NCBI RefSeq assembly: GCF_028807635.1
Contig: NZ_JARBAX010000001.1
Coordinates: 4,451,501-4,515,500 of the forward strand
Direction: 5' to 3'
Length of the DNA: 64,000 bases
Source: Streptomyces spiramyceticus
Lineage (GTDB): Bacteria; Actinomycetota; Actinomycetes; Streptomycetales; Streptomycetaceae
Part shown: positions 1 through 7,633 of the stretch, piece after piece
Position numbering within the stretch: the first letter of the stretch is position 1
How the letters are laid out: each line of letters starts with the position of its first letter
Made by a program: the position numbers and the translations under genes
The notes under the pieces: generated by a model
The model's input: only the letters and a program-made list of their open reading frames with translations
What the model was told of the DNA's origin: nothing
The model's database searches: none

Positions 1-813
1 TGCACCGGCATGCGCGGCGTCGCGGACTGCGAAATCGACCTGTACGGGCCGGACCAGGACATCCACTCCGGCTCCTTCGGCGGCGCCGTACCGAACCCGG
101 CCACCGTCGCCGCCCGTCTCGTAGCTGCCCTGCACGACGCGGACGAGCACGTCACAGTCCCCGGTTTCTACGACGGCATCACGCCTCTCACCGACCGTGA
201 GCGCGAGCTGTTCGCCGCCCTGCCCTTCGACGAGGCGCAATGGCTCCGTACGGCCAAGTCCCGCGCCACTCTCGGCGAGGCGGGCCACACCACCCTGGAG
301 CGCGTCTGGGCCCGCCCGACCGCCGAGGTCAACGGCATCGGCGGCGGCTACCAGGGCCCCGGCGGCAAGACGATCATCCCGTCGTCCGCCCACCTGAAAC
401 TGTCGTTCCGCCTGGTCGCGGGCCAGGATCCGGCCCGTATCGAGCAGTCCGTACGAGACTGGGTCGCGGCCCGGGTGCCGACCGGAATCAGCCACGAGAT
501 CAGCTTCGGCGCCGCCACCCGCCCGTGCCTGACGCCGCTGGACCACCCCGCCCTGCAGTCCGTCGTAAGGGCGATGGGCCGTGCTTTCGGACAGGAGATC
601 CTGTTCACACGAGAGGGCGGCTCGGGACCCGCCGCCGATCTTCAGGACGTACTCGGTGCACCCGTTCTTTTCCTGGGTATCTCCGTACCGTCCGACGGCT
701 GGCACGCGCCCAACGAGAAGGTCGAGCTCGACCTGCTCATGAAGGGCGTGGAAACGGCCGCGTACCTGTGGGGCGACCTCGCGGCGAACTGGCAGCCCTC
801 CCGAACCGCCTGA
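1..813 (+). CDS. M20-family metallopeptidase (dipeptidase type), 3' part
   Basis: This is the C-terminal 270 residues of a zinc peptidase whose start lies before the window; the frame is open from base 1. The dimerisation (lid) domain begins with HSGSFGGAVPNP near residue 25, as in M20 dipeptidases related to carboxypeptidase G2 and carnosinase. The segment GPGGKTIIPSSAHLKLSFR is the usual lid-to-catalytic transition. The HAPNE motif near residue 237 carries a late catalytic-domain metal ligand. The N-terminal ligands are outside the window. These enzymes cleave dipeptides or N-acyl amino acids in the cytoplasm. The natural substrate cannot be read from this part. The next gene follows 54 bp downstream on the same strand. 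Confidence 0.88.
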   Translation, partial: CTGMRGVADCEIDLYGPDQDIHSGSFGGAVPNPATVAARLVAALHDADEHVTVPGFYDGITPLTDRERELFAALPFDEAQWLRTAKSRATLGEAGHTTLERVWARPTAEVNGIGGGYQGPGGKTIIPSSAHLKLSFRLVAGQDPARIEQSVRDWVAARVPTGISHEISFGAATRPCLTPLDHPALQSVVRAMGRAFGQEILFTREGGSGPAADLQDVLGAPVLFLGISVPSDGWHAPNEKVELDLLMKGVETAAYLWGDLAANWQPSRTA

Positions 814-867
814 GCGTCCTGAACGACCCGAACCAATCCAGTCCATCCGGGGGAGTTGGAAGCACCT

Positions 868-1821
868 GTGAGTACCTCGACCGACCACACGGGCCTGACA
901 GCGGAGAGCCCGATCGGTCTCACCGCTCCGAGCGGCATCGACCGCGCAGCCCACCACCGCCTCGACGAGGCATGGCTGGCTGCGGCGTGGAGCCACCCGA
1001 CGACCCGGGTCTTCGTGGTCTCCGGCGGGCAGGCCCTGGTCGACGACACCCCGGACGGCCGCACCGAACTCGTCATGACCCAGGCCTTCGAGGCGCCGGT
1101 CACCGAGACGCACCGCTACTTCCTCGGTACGGACGAGGAAGGCGTCAGCTACTTCGCACTCCAGAAGGACGCCCTGCCCGGCCGCATGGACCAGTCCGCG
1201 CGCGCTGCGGGCCTGCGCGAAGCCGGACTGCTGCTCTCACCCCGCGACGCGAGCCTGATGCTCCATGCAGTGGCCCTGGAGAACTGGCAGCGGCTGCACC
1301 GCTTCTGCTCGCGCTGCGGCGAGCGCACCGTCATCGCGGCGGCGGGTCACATCCGCCGCTGCCAGGCGTGCGGCGCCGAGCACTACCCGCGCACCGACCC
1401 CGCTGTGATCATGCTCGTCACGGACGAGGACGACCGCGCGCTCCTCGGCCGCCAGGTGCACTGGCCGGAAGGCCGGTTCTCGACGCTCGCGGGCTTCGTC
1501 GAGCCCGGCGAGTCGATCGAGCAGTCGGTGGCGCGCGAGGTCTTCGAAGAGGCGGGCGTCACCGTCGGTCATGTCGAGTACGTCGCCAGCCAGCCGTGGC
1601 CGTTCCCGTCCAGCCTGATGCTGGGCTTCATGGCCCGCGCCACGTCCTCGGAGATCAACGTGGACGGCGAGGAGATCGAAGAGGCGCGCTGGTTCTCCAG
1701 GGACGACCTGCGGAACGCGATCGAGACCGGCGAGATCCTGCCCCCGTCAGGTATCTCGATCGCGGCCCGCCTGGTGGAGCTCTGGTACGGCAAGCCCCTG
1801 CCGAAGCCGCTGAACCCGTAG
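868..1821 (+). CDS. nudC: NAD(+) diphosphatase NudC (Nudix, zinc ribbon)
   Basis: A 317-residue Nudix hydrolase. A GTG start at 868 is chosen because GGGGGA lies about 13 bp upstream; a TTG at 856 is in frame but less likely. The protein has an N-terminal NUDIX-like domain, then a four-Cys zinc ribbon (CSRC near residue 146 and CQAC about 20 residues later). A canonical Nudix box follows, running from GFVEPGES to REVFEEAG. SQPWPFPSS comes next and is the SQPWPFPxS signature that separates NAD(H) pyrophosphatases from other Nudix enzymes. The family splits NAD(H) into NMN(H) and AMP and can remove NAD caps from RNA. A strong hairpin terminator follows at 1851-1895. Confidence 0.93.
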   Translation: MSTSTDHTGLTAESPIGLTAPSGIDRAAHHRLDEAWLAAAWSHPTTRVFVVSGGQALVDDTPDGRTELVMTQAFEAPVTETHRYFLGTDEEGVSYFALQKDALPGRMDQSARAAGLREAGLLLSPRDASLMLHAVALENWQRLHRFCSRCGERTVIAAAGHIRRCQACGAEHYPRTDPAVIMLVTDEDDRALLGRQVHWPEGRFSTLAGFVEPGESIEQSVAREVFEEAGVTVGHVEYVASQPWPFPSSLMLGFMARATSSEINVDGEEIEEARWFSRDDLRNAIETGEILPPSGISIAARLVELWYGKPLPKPLNP

Positions 1822-1850
1822 GCAGACCGCGTACCGGTACATGCGGCCGT

Positions 1851-1895
1851 ACATGTGGAAGGCCCCCGAGCCGAGCTCGGGGGCCTTCCACATGT
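1851..1895. terminator. Bidirectional hairpin terminator between nudC and mycoredoxin gene
   Basis: Perfect 20-bp inverted repeat, arms 1851-1870 and 1876-1895, with a 5-nt loop. It lies between convergent genes. There is no clear U-tract, which is common for Streptomyces hairpin terminators. Confidence 0.75.
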
Positions 1896-1907
1896 ACGGG
1901 GGTGGTC

Positions 1908-2165
1908 TCAGGCGCCCAGCGCCTGCTTGACCTGGGCCAGGCTCGGGTTGGTCATGACCGACTCCGGGCCGCCCTGGTGCGGGATCACGAGGACGGTCGG
2001 AACTGTCTGGTTTCCGCCGTTCGCCTTCTCGACGAAGGCCGCCGACTCCGGGTCCTGCTCGATGTTGATCTCGTTGTACGTGATGCCCTCGCGGTCCATC
2101 TGGCTCTTGAGCCGACGGCAGTAGCCGCACCACGTGGTGCTGTACATCGTCACAGTGCCCGGCAT
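1908..2165 (-). CDS. mrx1: Mycoredoxin (glutaredoxin-like)
   Basis: An 85-residue glutaredoxin-fold protein with the active site WCGYC (C13 and C16) and the cis-Pro segment TVPTVLV near residue 55. Actinobacteria lack glutathione and use mycothiol. Mycoredoxin-1 reduces mycothiolated proteins, and this length and motif fit Mrx1 rather than a thioredoxin. It diverges from uvrD2, with 156 bp between the starts. The upstream AT-rich stretch around 2200-2212 probably contains its promoter. I searched for a sigma-R promoter (GGAAT-N18/19-GTT) there and found only a GGAAA near-match without a GTT partner. Confidence 0.88.
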   Translation of the reverse strand: MPGTVTMYSTTWCGYCRRLKSQMDREGITYNEINIEQDPESAAFVEKANGGNQTVPTVLVIPHQGGPESVMTNPSLAQVKQALGA

Positions 2166-2321
2166 GTCGTTGGCGCTCCTTTGATTCGCTGGGGGATTCG
2201 TATATTTCCCAGGGACTCGAACGTACGTGACGCGCTCACCATTCCCGCATTAGTACGATCGGCGCCCGCTCCCTGTGGACAACCGACCCAGCCACCTCGG
2301 GCGACCTGGCAGCATGGCTGT

Positions 2322-4508
2322 GTGACAGCAGCAACGCACTCCTCTCTTTTCCCGCAGGTCCCCGACTCGGCGGACGCGGTGCTCGAAGGGCTCGACCCCG
2401 AGCAGCGCGCGGTCGCGACGGCCCTGCATGGTCCGGTGTGTGTGCTCGCAGGAGCCGGCACCGGCAAGACGCGCGCGATCACGCATCGCATCGCGTACGG
2501 CGTGCGTGCCGGGATACTGCAGCCCGCCAGTGTGCTGGCTGTCACCTTCACGAACCGCGCCGCGGGGGAGATGCGCGGCCGGCTCCGTCAGCTCGGCGCG
2601 GGCGGCGTCCAGGCGCGGACCTTCCACTCCGCCGCGCTACGCCAGCTCCAGTACTTCTGGCCGAAAGCAGTCGGTGGCGAGCTGCCGCGGCTCGTCGAGC
2701 GCAAGATCCAGCTCGTCGCCGAGGCCGCCGCACGCTGCCGCGTCCGGCTCGACCGCAATGAGCTGCGTGACGTGACGGGCGAGATCGAGTGGGCGAAGGT
2801 CACGCAGACGGTCCCCGGCGACTACCCGGCCGAGGTCGCCAAGTCGAGCCGAGAAGCTCCCAGGGACGCGGCGGAGATCTCTCAGATCTACGCCATGTAC
2901 GAGCAGCTCAAGCGCGATCGAGCCATGATCGACTTCGAGGACGTGCTGCTGCTCACCGTTGGCATCCTCCAGGACCGCCACGACATCGCCGACCACGTGC
3001 GCAGCCAGTACCAGCACTTCGTGGTCGACGAGTACCAGGACGTCAGCCCGCTCCAGCAGCGGCTGCTCAAACTGTGGCTCGGCGACCGGCAGAGCCTGTG
3101 CGTCGTCGGCGACGCCAGCCAGACGATCTACTCCTTCACCGGCGCCACCCCCGACCACCTGCTGAACTTCCGCACCGAGCACCCCAACGCAACCGTGGTG
3201 AAGCTGGTCCGCGACTACCGCTCGACCCCGCAGGTCGTCCACCTCGCCAACGGCCTGCTGAACCAGGCGCGCGGCCGCGCCGCCGAGCACCGGCTCGAAC
3301 TGATCTCCCAGCGCGAGGCGGGCCCCGAGCCCGTCTACACGGAGTACGCCGACGAGCCCGCCGAGGCCGAGGGCACGGCCCGCCGCATCCGCGACCTGAT
3401 CGCGGCGGGCGTCCCGGCAAGCGAGATCGCCGTGCTGTACCGCATCAACGCCCAGTCTGAGGTCTACGAGCAGGCCCTGGCCGACGCGGGAGTGCCCTAC
3501 CAGCTGCGCGGCGCCGAGCGGTTCTTCGAGCGCCAGGAGGTGCGCAAGGCGATCGCAGGCCTGCGCAGCGCCGCCCGCTTCGGGGACAACGACCCGCTGC
3601 TCGACGACGTCGTGGACCTGCCCTCCCAGACCCGCGCCGTCCTCAGCGGCAACGGCTGGACCACGCAGCCCCCAGCGGGCTCCGGCGCCGTCCGTGACCA
3701 GTGGGAGTCGCTCGCGGCACTGGTCCGCCTCGCGGAGGACTTCGCGAAGGCCAGGTCGGCAGCGACGCTCTCCGACCTTGTCGCGGAGCTCGACGAGCGC
3801 ATGGCCGCCCAGCACGCGCCCGCCGTCCAGGGCGTAACGCTCGCCTCGCTGCACTCGGCCAAGGGCCTGGAGTGGGATGCCGTGTTCCTGGTCGGCCTCA
3901 CCGAGGGGATGATGCCGATCACCTACGCCAAGACCGACGAGCAGGTCGAGGAGGAGCGGCGCCTGTTGTACGTCGGCGTGACACGGGCCCGGCTCCACCT
4001 GGGCCTCTCCTGGGCACTGTCCCGTTCACCCGGCGGCCGCGCATCCCGCCGTCCGAGCCGCTTCCTGAACGGGCTGCGCCCCGGCTCCTCAATCCCCGGC
4101 AGCCGGTCCGCCGGCGGCGGCGGTGGAGGCATCGAGCGCGGCAGCGCCACCGGCGCCACCAAGCGGGGGCGTCGGCGCTCGGCCCTGTGCCGGGTGTGCG
4201 GCAAGACCCTCACCGAGGCCGGCGAGGTGAAGCTGATGCGCTGCGAGGACTGCCCGTCCGACATGGACGAGGCGCTGTATGAGCGGCTGCGCGACTGGCG
4301 CGCTGTCCAGGCGAAGGACCTGGGCCAGCCCGCGTACTGCGTCTTCACCGACAAGACGCTGATGGCGATCGCCGAGGCGGCACCGGGCGAGGCGGGAGAA
4401 CTGGCCGTCATCTCAGGTGTCGGCGCCCGGAAGCTGGAGCGTTTTGGAGCCGATGTGCTGGCTCTCTGCACAGGTCAGGAGCCTGGAGGAGCCGACGAGG
4501 AGGACTGA
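2322..4508 (+). CDS. uvrD2: UvrD/PcrA-type superfamily 1 DNA helicase, UvrD2
   Basis: A 728-residue 3'-5' SF1A helicase. The GTG at 2322 is chosen as start; the same frame is open far upstream but that part overlaps other genes. Motifs in order are Walker A GAGTGKT near residue 44, motif Ia AVTFTNRAAGEM, Walker B DEYQD, motif III GDASQTIYSFTGA, LHSAKGLEWDAVF, and motif VI RRLLYVGVTRARLHL. After the helicase core come a Cys pair (CRVCGK) and a second pair (CEDCPSDM), then an HRDC domain (ALYERLRDWR to SGVGARKLERFG). A tetracysteine plus HRDC tail is the hallmark of actinobacterial UvrD2, where the tetracysteine links helicase to HRDC. Likely role: DNA repair and replication-associated unwinding. 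Confidence 0.94.
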   Translation: MTAATHSSLFPQVPDSADAVLEGLDPEQRAVATALHGPVCVLAGAGTGKTRAITHRIAYGVRAGILQPASVLAVTFTNRAAGEMRGRLRQLGAGGVQARTFHSAALRQLQYFWPKAVGGELPRLVERKIQLVAEAAARCRVRLDRNELRDVTGEIEWAKVTQTVPGDYPAEVAKSSREAPRDAAEISQIYAMYEQLKRDRAMIDFEDVLLLTVGILQDRHDIADHVRSQYQHFVVDEYQDVSPLQQRLLKLWLGDRQSLCVVGDASQTIYSFTGATPDHLLNFRTEHPNATVVKLVRDYRSTPQVVHLANGLLNQARGRAAEHRLELISQREAGPEPVYTEYADEPAEAEGTARRIRDLIAAGVPASEIAVLYRINAQSEVYEQALADAGVPYQLRGAERFFERQEVRKAIAGLRSAARFGDNDPLLDDVVDLPSQTRAVLSGNGWTTQPPAGSGAVRDQWESLAALVRLAEDFAKARSAATLSDLVAELDERMAAQHAPAVQGVTLASLHSAKGLEWDAVFLVGLTEGMMPITYAKTDEQVEEERRLLYVGVTRARLHLGLSWALSRSPGGRASRRPSRFLNGLRPGSSIPGSRSAGGGGGGIERGSATGATKRGRRRSALCRVCGKTLTEAGEVKLMRCEDCPSDMDEALYERLRDWRAVQAKDLGQPAYCVFTDKTLMAIAEAAPGEAGELAVISGVGARKLERFGADVLALCTGQEPGGADEED

Positions 4509-4521
4509 TTCAAACTCGTCG

Positions 4522-4561
4522 AAAAAATAGTTTGCGCATGCCCCAGGAATCCCCATAGGTT
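4522..4561 (+). promoter_or_regulatory. WhiB7/WblC-type autoregulated promoter of the wblC leader
   Basis: An A/T run AAAAAAT (4522-4528) lies 3 bp upstream of a -35-like TTGCGC (4532-4537). An 18-bp spacer separates it from a -10-like TAGGTT (4556-4561). WhiB7 regulons are recognised by an AT-rich tract directly upstream of a primary-sigma -35 element. The tract stands out in this GC-rich DNA. Transcription would begin near 4568, leaving a leader of about 570 nt before wblC. Confidence 0.8.
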
Positions 4562-4678
4562 CTTAACCACGGCAACAGCGACTTCTCTGAAGCGCTGTTT
4601 CCGTGCTGTACTCATCCGAATACGTAGGGACCGGCCCCGGCCATCAGGTCCCCGAGACGCCGAGAGGAGGCGAGCCCA

Positions 4679-4984
4679 GTGACCAGCTTCATGAACTTCA
4701 CCAAAATGACCGATCGCTCGGTCGTCGCCACCTGCCCGCTCGGCTCCTCTCTCCGTGGCACCGGTCTGTCCGGCATTTCCGCCGTCAGCCTGGCGTCTCT
4801 CGCGAGCCTCCCCGTGTCGCCGCGCAATGAGCGACCGACTGAGGCACCGGAAGCAGCAGTAGCAGCGGCACAGGCAAGGGCCTATGCCTTTGCGGCAGCC
4901 GGTGCCGGATCCATGAAGCAGACGACGCAGCACCACACGATGTGGGCCTTCCGTGGGCCTGAACCCTGGAGTGATCCAGCCTGA
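4679..4984 (+). CDS. Upstream ORF in the wblC leader (probable regulatory uORF)
   Basis: A 101-residue ORF with a GTG start at 4679 and a good ribosome site GAGGAGG 8 bp upstream. It lies inside the wblC transcript leader, between the WblC-type promoter and a strong hairpin terminator. The N-terminal part is Ser/Thr/Leu-rich, the middle is Ala-rich, and the C-terminus HHTMWAFRGPEPWSDPA is rich in aromatic residues. No enzyme domain is recognisable. whiB7/wblC genes are known to be controlled by uORF translation combined with transcription attenuation, so this ORF is probably a translation sensor. Ribosome stalling would favour read-through into wblC. Whether the peptide has a separate function is unknown. 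Confidence 0.72.
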   Translation: MTSFMNFTKMTDRSVVATCPLGSSLRGTGLSGISAVSLASLASLPVSPRNERPTEAPEAAVAAAQARAYAFAAAGAGSMKQTTQHHTMWAFRGPEPWSDPA

Positions 4985-5005
4985 TTCGCTCAGGCAGGCG
5001 CCTTC

Positions 5006-5051
5006 AGGGCCGCGGAACCCCACCAGGGATCCGCGGCCCTTCTGTTTGTCC
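5006..5051 (+). terminator. Attenuator-like intrinsic terminator in the wblC leader
   Basis: Perfect 11-bp stem AGGGCCGCGGA (5006-5016) / TCCGCGGCCCT (5030-5040) with a 13-nt loop, followed by the T-rich TCTGTTTGT. It starts 21 nt after the uORF stop codon and ends about 90 nt before the wblC start. A terminator here can only serve to stop the leader transcript, as in uORF-mediated attenuation. Two small hairpins at 4966-4979 and 4979-4995 overlap the uORF stop and could couple ribosome position to folding. Confidence 0.8.
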
Positions 5052-5139
5052 CGAACGGGAGAGACAGAGCGAAGGGCCTCGGGACAGCAACCGCCAACCG
5101 GCCAACCGGCCGGAACGATCAGACGAGGAAACAGCCACC

Positions 5140-5508
5140 GTGCAACTCGAAACGCACGCCCCGTCCGTACCGCCTTCCCAAACGATCACCCCGCCCGGTC
5201 TCACGGAGGACCCCGCCTTGACCCCCCTCACTGCGCTCACCGCGCTCGACGACGCCATCGAGAACCTCGGCGTGCCCGTCCCCTGCCGTTCCTATGACCC
5301 GGAGGTCTTCTTCGCCGAGTCGCCGGCCGATGTCGAGTACGCCAAGTCGCTCTGCCGCACCTGCCCGCTGGTCGAGGCCTGCCTCGCCGGTGCGAAGGAG
5401 CGCCGCGAGCCCTGGGGTGTCTGGGGTGGCGAGCTCTTCGTCCAGGGTGTCGTCGTCGCCCGCAAGCGTCCGCGTGGCCGCCCGCGCAAGAACCCGGTCG
5501 CGGCATGA
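5140..5508 (+). CDS. wblC: WhiB-family iron-sulfur regulator WblC (WhiB7)
   Basis: 122 residues, GTG start at 5140 with GAGGAA 9 bp upstream. The Wbl domain has four cluster-binding cysteines C49, C72, C75 and C81 (C-x22-C-x2-C-x5-C), then the GVWGGE turn near residue 90. The C-terminus carries an AT-hook, RGRPRK (residues 112-117), which separates WhiB7 orthologues from other Wbl proteins. WhiB7/WblC binds the primary sigma factor region 4 and, through the AT-hook, the AT-rich tract at target promoters. It activates resistance genes when translation is inhibited. The gene's own promoter shows that tract, so autoregulation is expected. It overlaps the next gene by 4 bp. Confidence 0.95.
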   Translation: MQLETHAPSVPPSQTITPPGLTEDPALTPLTALTALDDAIENLGVPVPCRSYDPEVFFAESPADVEYAKSLCRTCPLVEACLAGAKERREPWGVWGGELFVQGVVVARKRPRGRPRKNPVAA

Positions 5509-5828
5509 ACGCCATCGGAACCATCGATCGACCCCATACGCACGATCCCAAGAAGCAGGACCCGATGAACCCTTCCGCCCGTGAGCCCATCGGCTCCGCT
5601 ACCCCCGACGTCACCACCACCGGCGCGAATGACTCGCGTCAGAACAGGACCCGCGAGATGCAACTCATTCCAGAAGCCCTGGCTCGTGCCCATATGCAAG
5701 AACGCAGGCGTGAAGCCGAGGCGGAACACCAGGCCGTGCGCCTGATCGCCGCCCGGCGGATGCAGCGCCGTGCCGAGCGTGTGTCGCTGCGTGCCCGTCG
5801 CGCTCTGGCCATGGCGGTCATGCAGTAG
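5505..5828 (+). CDS. Small basic protein translationally coupled to wblC
   Basis: A 107-residue protein of unknown function. Its ATG at 5505 overlaps the wblC stop in an ATGA arrangement, so it is probably translated by re-initiation. An internal ATG at 5565, with GCAGGA upstream, is an alternative start giving 87 residues. The N-terminal half is Pro/Thr-rich and probably disordered. Residues 50-107 form a strongly charged helix rich in Arg, Ala and Glu. I recognise no domain. The tight coupling suggests a role in the antibiotic response or in modulating WblC, but that is inference. A 15-bp hairpin terminator follows. Confidence 0.68.
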   Translation: MNAIGTIDRPHTHDPKKQDPMNPSAREPIGSATPDVTTTGANDSRQNRTREMQLIPEALARAHMQERRREAEAEHQAVRLIAARRMQRRAERVSLRARRALAMAVMQ

Positions 5829-5862
5829 CCAGGCACTGGCTGCTTGGCAGACAGAAGCCCTT

Positions 5863-5896
5863 CGCGGGGGCCGGTCCGAAGGGACCGGCCCCCGCG
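5863..5896 (+). terminator. Hairpin terminator ending the wblC transcript
   Basis: Perfect 15-bp stem, arms 5863-5877 and 5882-5896, with a GAAG tetraloop. It lies 34 bp after the stop of the coupled small gene. Confidence 0.78.
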
Positions 5897-5944
5897 GTGC
5901 GTTGTACGCTGCAACGCGCCCCGTCGGGGGATATCGTCATAGAT

Positions 5945-6172
5945 GTGCCGAGTCCTCCCGGGGGAGACCCCCGGCCTCCTGAGCAGACTCCTCACCCTGC
6001 GCAGCAGGGTGCCGACGTCGTCGTGTGCTCCCGCTGCGGCAAGGTCTCCGAGGGCACACCGCTGACCTGGACCTGCTCGGTGGAGAACGGCCGCCGCCAG
6101 TATTTCTGCGACGACTGCGCGCGCGCCAACCTCAGAGCGATCGAGGGCCGCCTCGATTCGCCCTGGTGGTGA
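5945..6172 (+). CDS. Small zinc-ribbon protein
   Basis: A 75-residue protein with a GTG start at 5945; the frame is also open upstream, but that part overlaps the terminator. A Pro-rich N-terminus of about 25 residues precedes two Cys pairs, CSRC and CDDC, about 30 residues apart. This is the spacing of a single zinc ribbon. The C-terminus ends ESRL-like in RLDSPWW. The family is unknown to me beyond being a short conserved-looking actinobacterial protein. A zinc ribbon this small usually binds nucleic acid or a partner protein. No clear ribosome site precedes the start. It converges on the ABC1 kinase gene, with 9 bp between stops. Confidence 0.65.
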   Translation: MPSPPGGDPRPPEQTPHPAQQGADVVVCSRCGKVSEGTPLTWTCSVENGRRQYFCDDCARANLRAIEGRLDSPWW

Positions 6173-6181
6173 GCGCCCGCC

Positions 6182-7591
6182 CTAGGCCCCGGCCACCGCG
6201 CCGCCCACGGCATCGTCGACTGCGTCCACGTCTTCGGCAGGCACGTCAGCGAGGAAGCCGGGAAGCCACTCCTCCAGTTCGTCTCGCAGCCGCACAGTCG
6301 CGCCGAGCTGGCAGAGGACCCCGATAGTGCTCAACGTCACGCGGTGTATCAGCAGGTAGGAGGGCGGCAGGTTGAGCTGCTTGCCCAACTGATGGGCGGG
6401 CGAACGCATATCGGCGATCCGCGCCGCCTGCTGTCGTATCCAGCCCCGGGTGAACGTGAACTCGTCCGCCTGCGCCGGCTCGATGATGGGCAGCAGATAG
6501 TCCAGCACCGCATCCGGGTCCAGTTCGATGGACTCCTTGACGAATCCCTCCTCGCGGAGCAGCTCGTACACCGCCTCCGCCTCGCCGTCGAGCGTCATCC
6601 GCAGCGACTCGCCGATCGTGCCGGGCAGACCGCCGGGCAGCCGGTCCACGGTGCCGAAGTCCAGCACCCCGAGCCGCCATCCCGCGACCGCGCCTTCCTC
6701 AGGCTCCTCGTCGCCCATGGGCAGCAGCCGGAAGTTGCCCGGGTGCGGATCCGCGTGCAGCAGACCTGTGCGGGCCGGGCCGGAGAAGAGGAATCTGGCC
6801 AGCAACTGTCCGGCCCGGTCCCGCTGCTCCGGCGTGCCGTCCGAGATCACCTCGGCCAGCGGAATCCCGTCGATCCACTCTGTCACCAGCACCTGATCGC
6901 TCTGGTGCACCACATCGGGCACCACCACGTCAGGATCGTCGGCGAACTCCGCCGCGTGCTCCCGCTGCGCCTGCGCCTCCAGCTCGTAGTCCAGCTCCTC
7001 GGACACCCGGTCCCGCAACTCCGAAATGAGCGGCTTGATGTCCATCCCCGGGATCAGTGGGCCCAGCAACCATGCGAAACGGCTCAGTTGGGTCAAATCC
7101 GAGAGCAGCGCTTCCCCGGCCCCCGGGTACTGCACCTTGACGGCCACCTCGCGCCCGTCGTGCCACACCGCCCGGTGCACCTGGCCGATCGAGGCGGCGG
7201 CCGACGGCTTGTCCTCGAACTCCAGGAACAAATCCCGCCAATCCTCCCCGAGCCGCTCTTCAAGGACCGTGTGCACCGTGCGTGTCGGCATCGGCGGCGC
7301 CGCTTCCTGGAGCTTGGTCAGCGCCGCCCGGTACGGGCCCGCGACCTCCTCGGGCAGCGCGGACTCGAAGACGGACAGGGCCTGCCCGAACTTCATGGCA
7401 CCGCCCTTGAGCTCGCCGAGCACCTTGAAGAGCTGCTCCGCTGTGCGCTGTTGAAGCTCGCGCCCCACTATCTCGGCCGACTTGCCGCCGATCCGCTTGC
7501 CCAGGCCCCAGGTGGCTCGGCCGGCGAAGCCCAGTGGCAGTGCTGCCAGCTTGGCGGTACGGGTGACCGCCTTCCGGGGAAGATCAGACAT
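6182..7591 (-). CDS. ABC1/UbiB-family atypical protein kinase
   Basis: 469 residues; the ATG at 7591 is chosen because GGAGGGG precedes it by 4 bp. Signature motifs in order are GGAMKFGQALS near residue 65 (KxGQ), the Ala-rich ASIGQVHRA, EVAVKVQYPG with the nucleotide-binding Lys, ELDYELEAQAQ (ExD), LLHADPHPGNF and VLDFGTV (metal-binding DFG). These define the ABC1/ADCK/UbiB group, which supports quinone biosynthesis or lipid homeostasis through ATPase-like activity. Streptomyces makes menaquinone, so a direct ubiquinone role is excluded. The exact substrate is open. No transmembrane helix is evident in the C-terminal part. Confidence 0.88.
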   Translation of the reverse strand: MSDLPRKAVTRTAKLAALPLGFAGRATWGLGKRIGGKSAEIVGRELQQRTAEQLFKVLGELKGGAMKFGQALSVFESALPEEVAGPYRAALTKLQEAAPPMPTRTVHTVLEERLGEDWRDLFLEFEDKPSAAASIGQVHRAVWHDGREVAVKVQYPGAGEALLSDLTQLSRFAWLLGPLIPGMDIKPLISELRDRVSEELDYELEAQAQREHAAEFADDPDVVVPDVVHQSDQVLVTEWIDGIPLAEVISDGTPEQRDRAGQLLARFLFSGPARTGLLHADPHPGNFRLLPMGDEEPEEGAVAGWRLGVLDFGTVDRLPGGLPGTIGESLRMTLDGEAEAVYELLREEGFVKESIELDPDAVLDYLLPIIEPAQADEFTFTRGWIRQQAARIADMRSPAHQLGKQLNLPPSYLLIHRVTLSTIGVLCQLGATVRLRDELEEWLPGFLADVPAEDVDAVDDAVGGAVAGA

Positions 7592-7633
7592 GCGCCCCTC
7601 CAAATCCCAGACACCCATGGCCGCGTGAGGCGG

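Noticed and set aside
2217..2232. LexA/SOS-box-like TCGAACGTACGTGACG before uvrD2
   Set aside because: Only the left half matches TCGAAC-N4-GTTCGA; the right half is lost, so it is not a credible LexA site.
240..2321. Open frame running from 240 into uvrD2, giving a 1422-residue protein
   Set aside because: The first 690 codons overlap the peptidase, NudC and mycoredoxin genes and have shadow-frame composition (Arg/Pro/Gly-rich). The helicase starts at GTG 2322.
4546..4572. GGAAT near the wblC promoter as a sigma-R -35
   Set aside because: No GTT at 18-19 bp spacing; the only GTT is 8 bp away.
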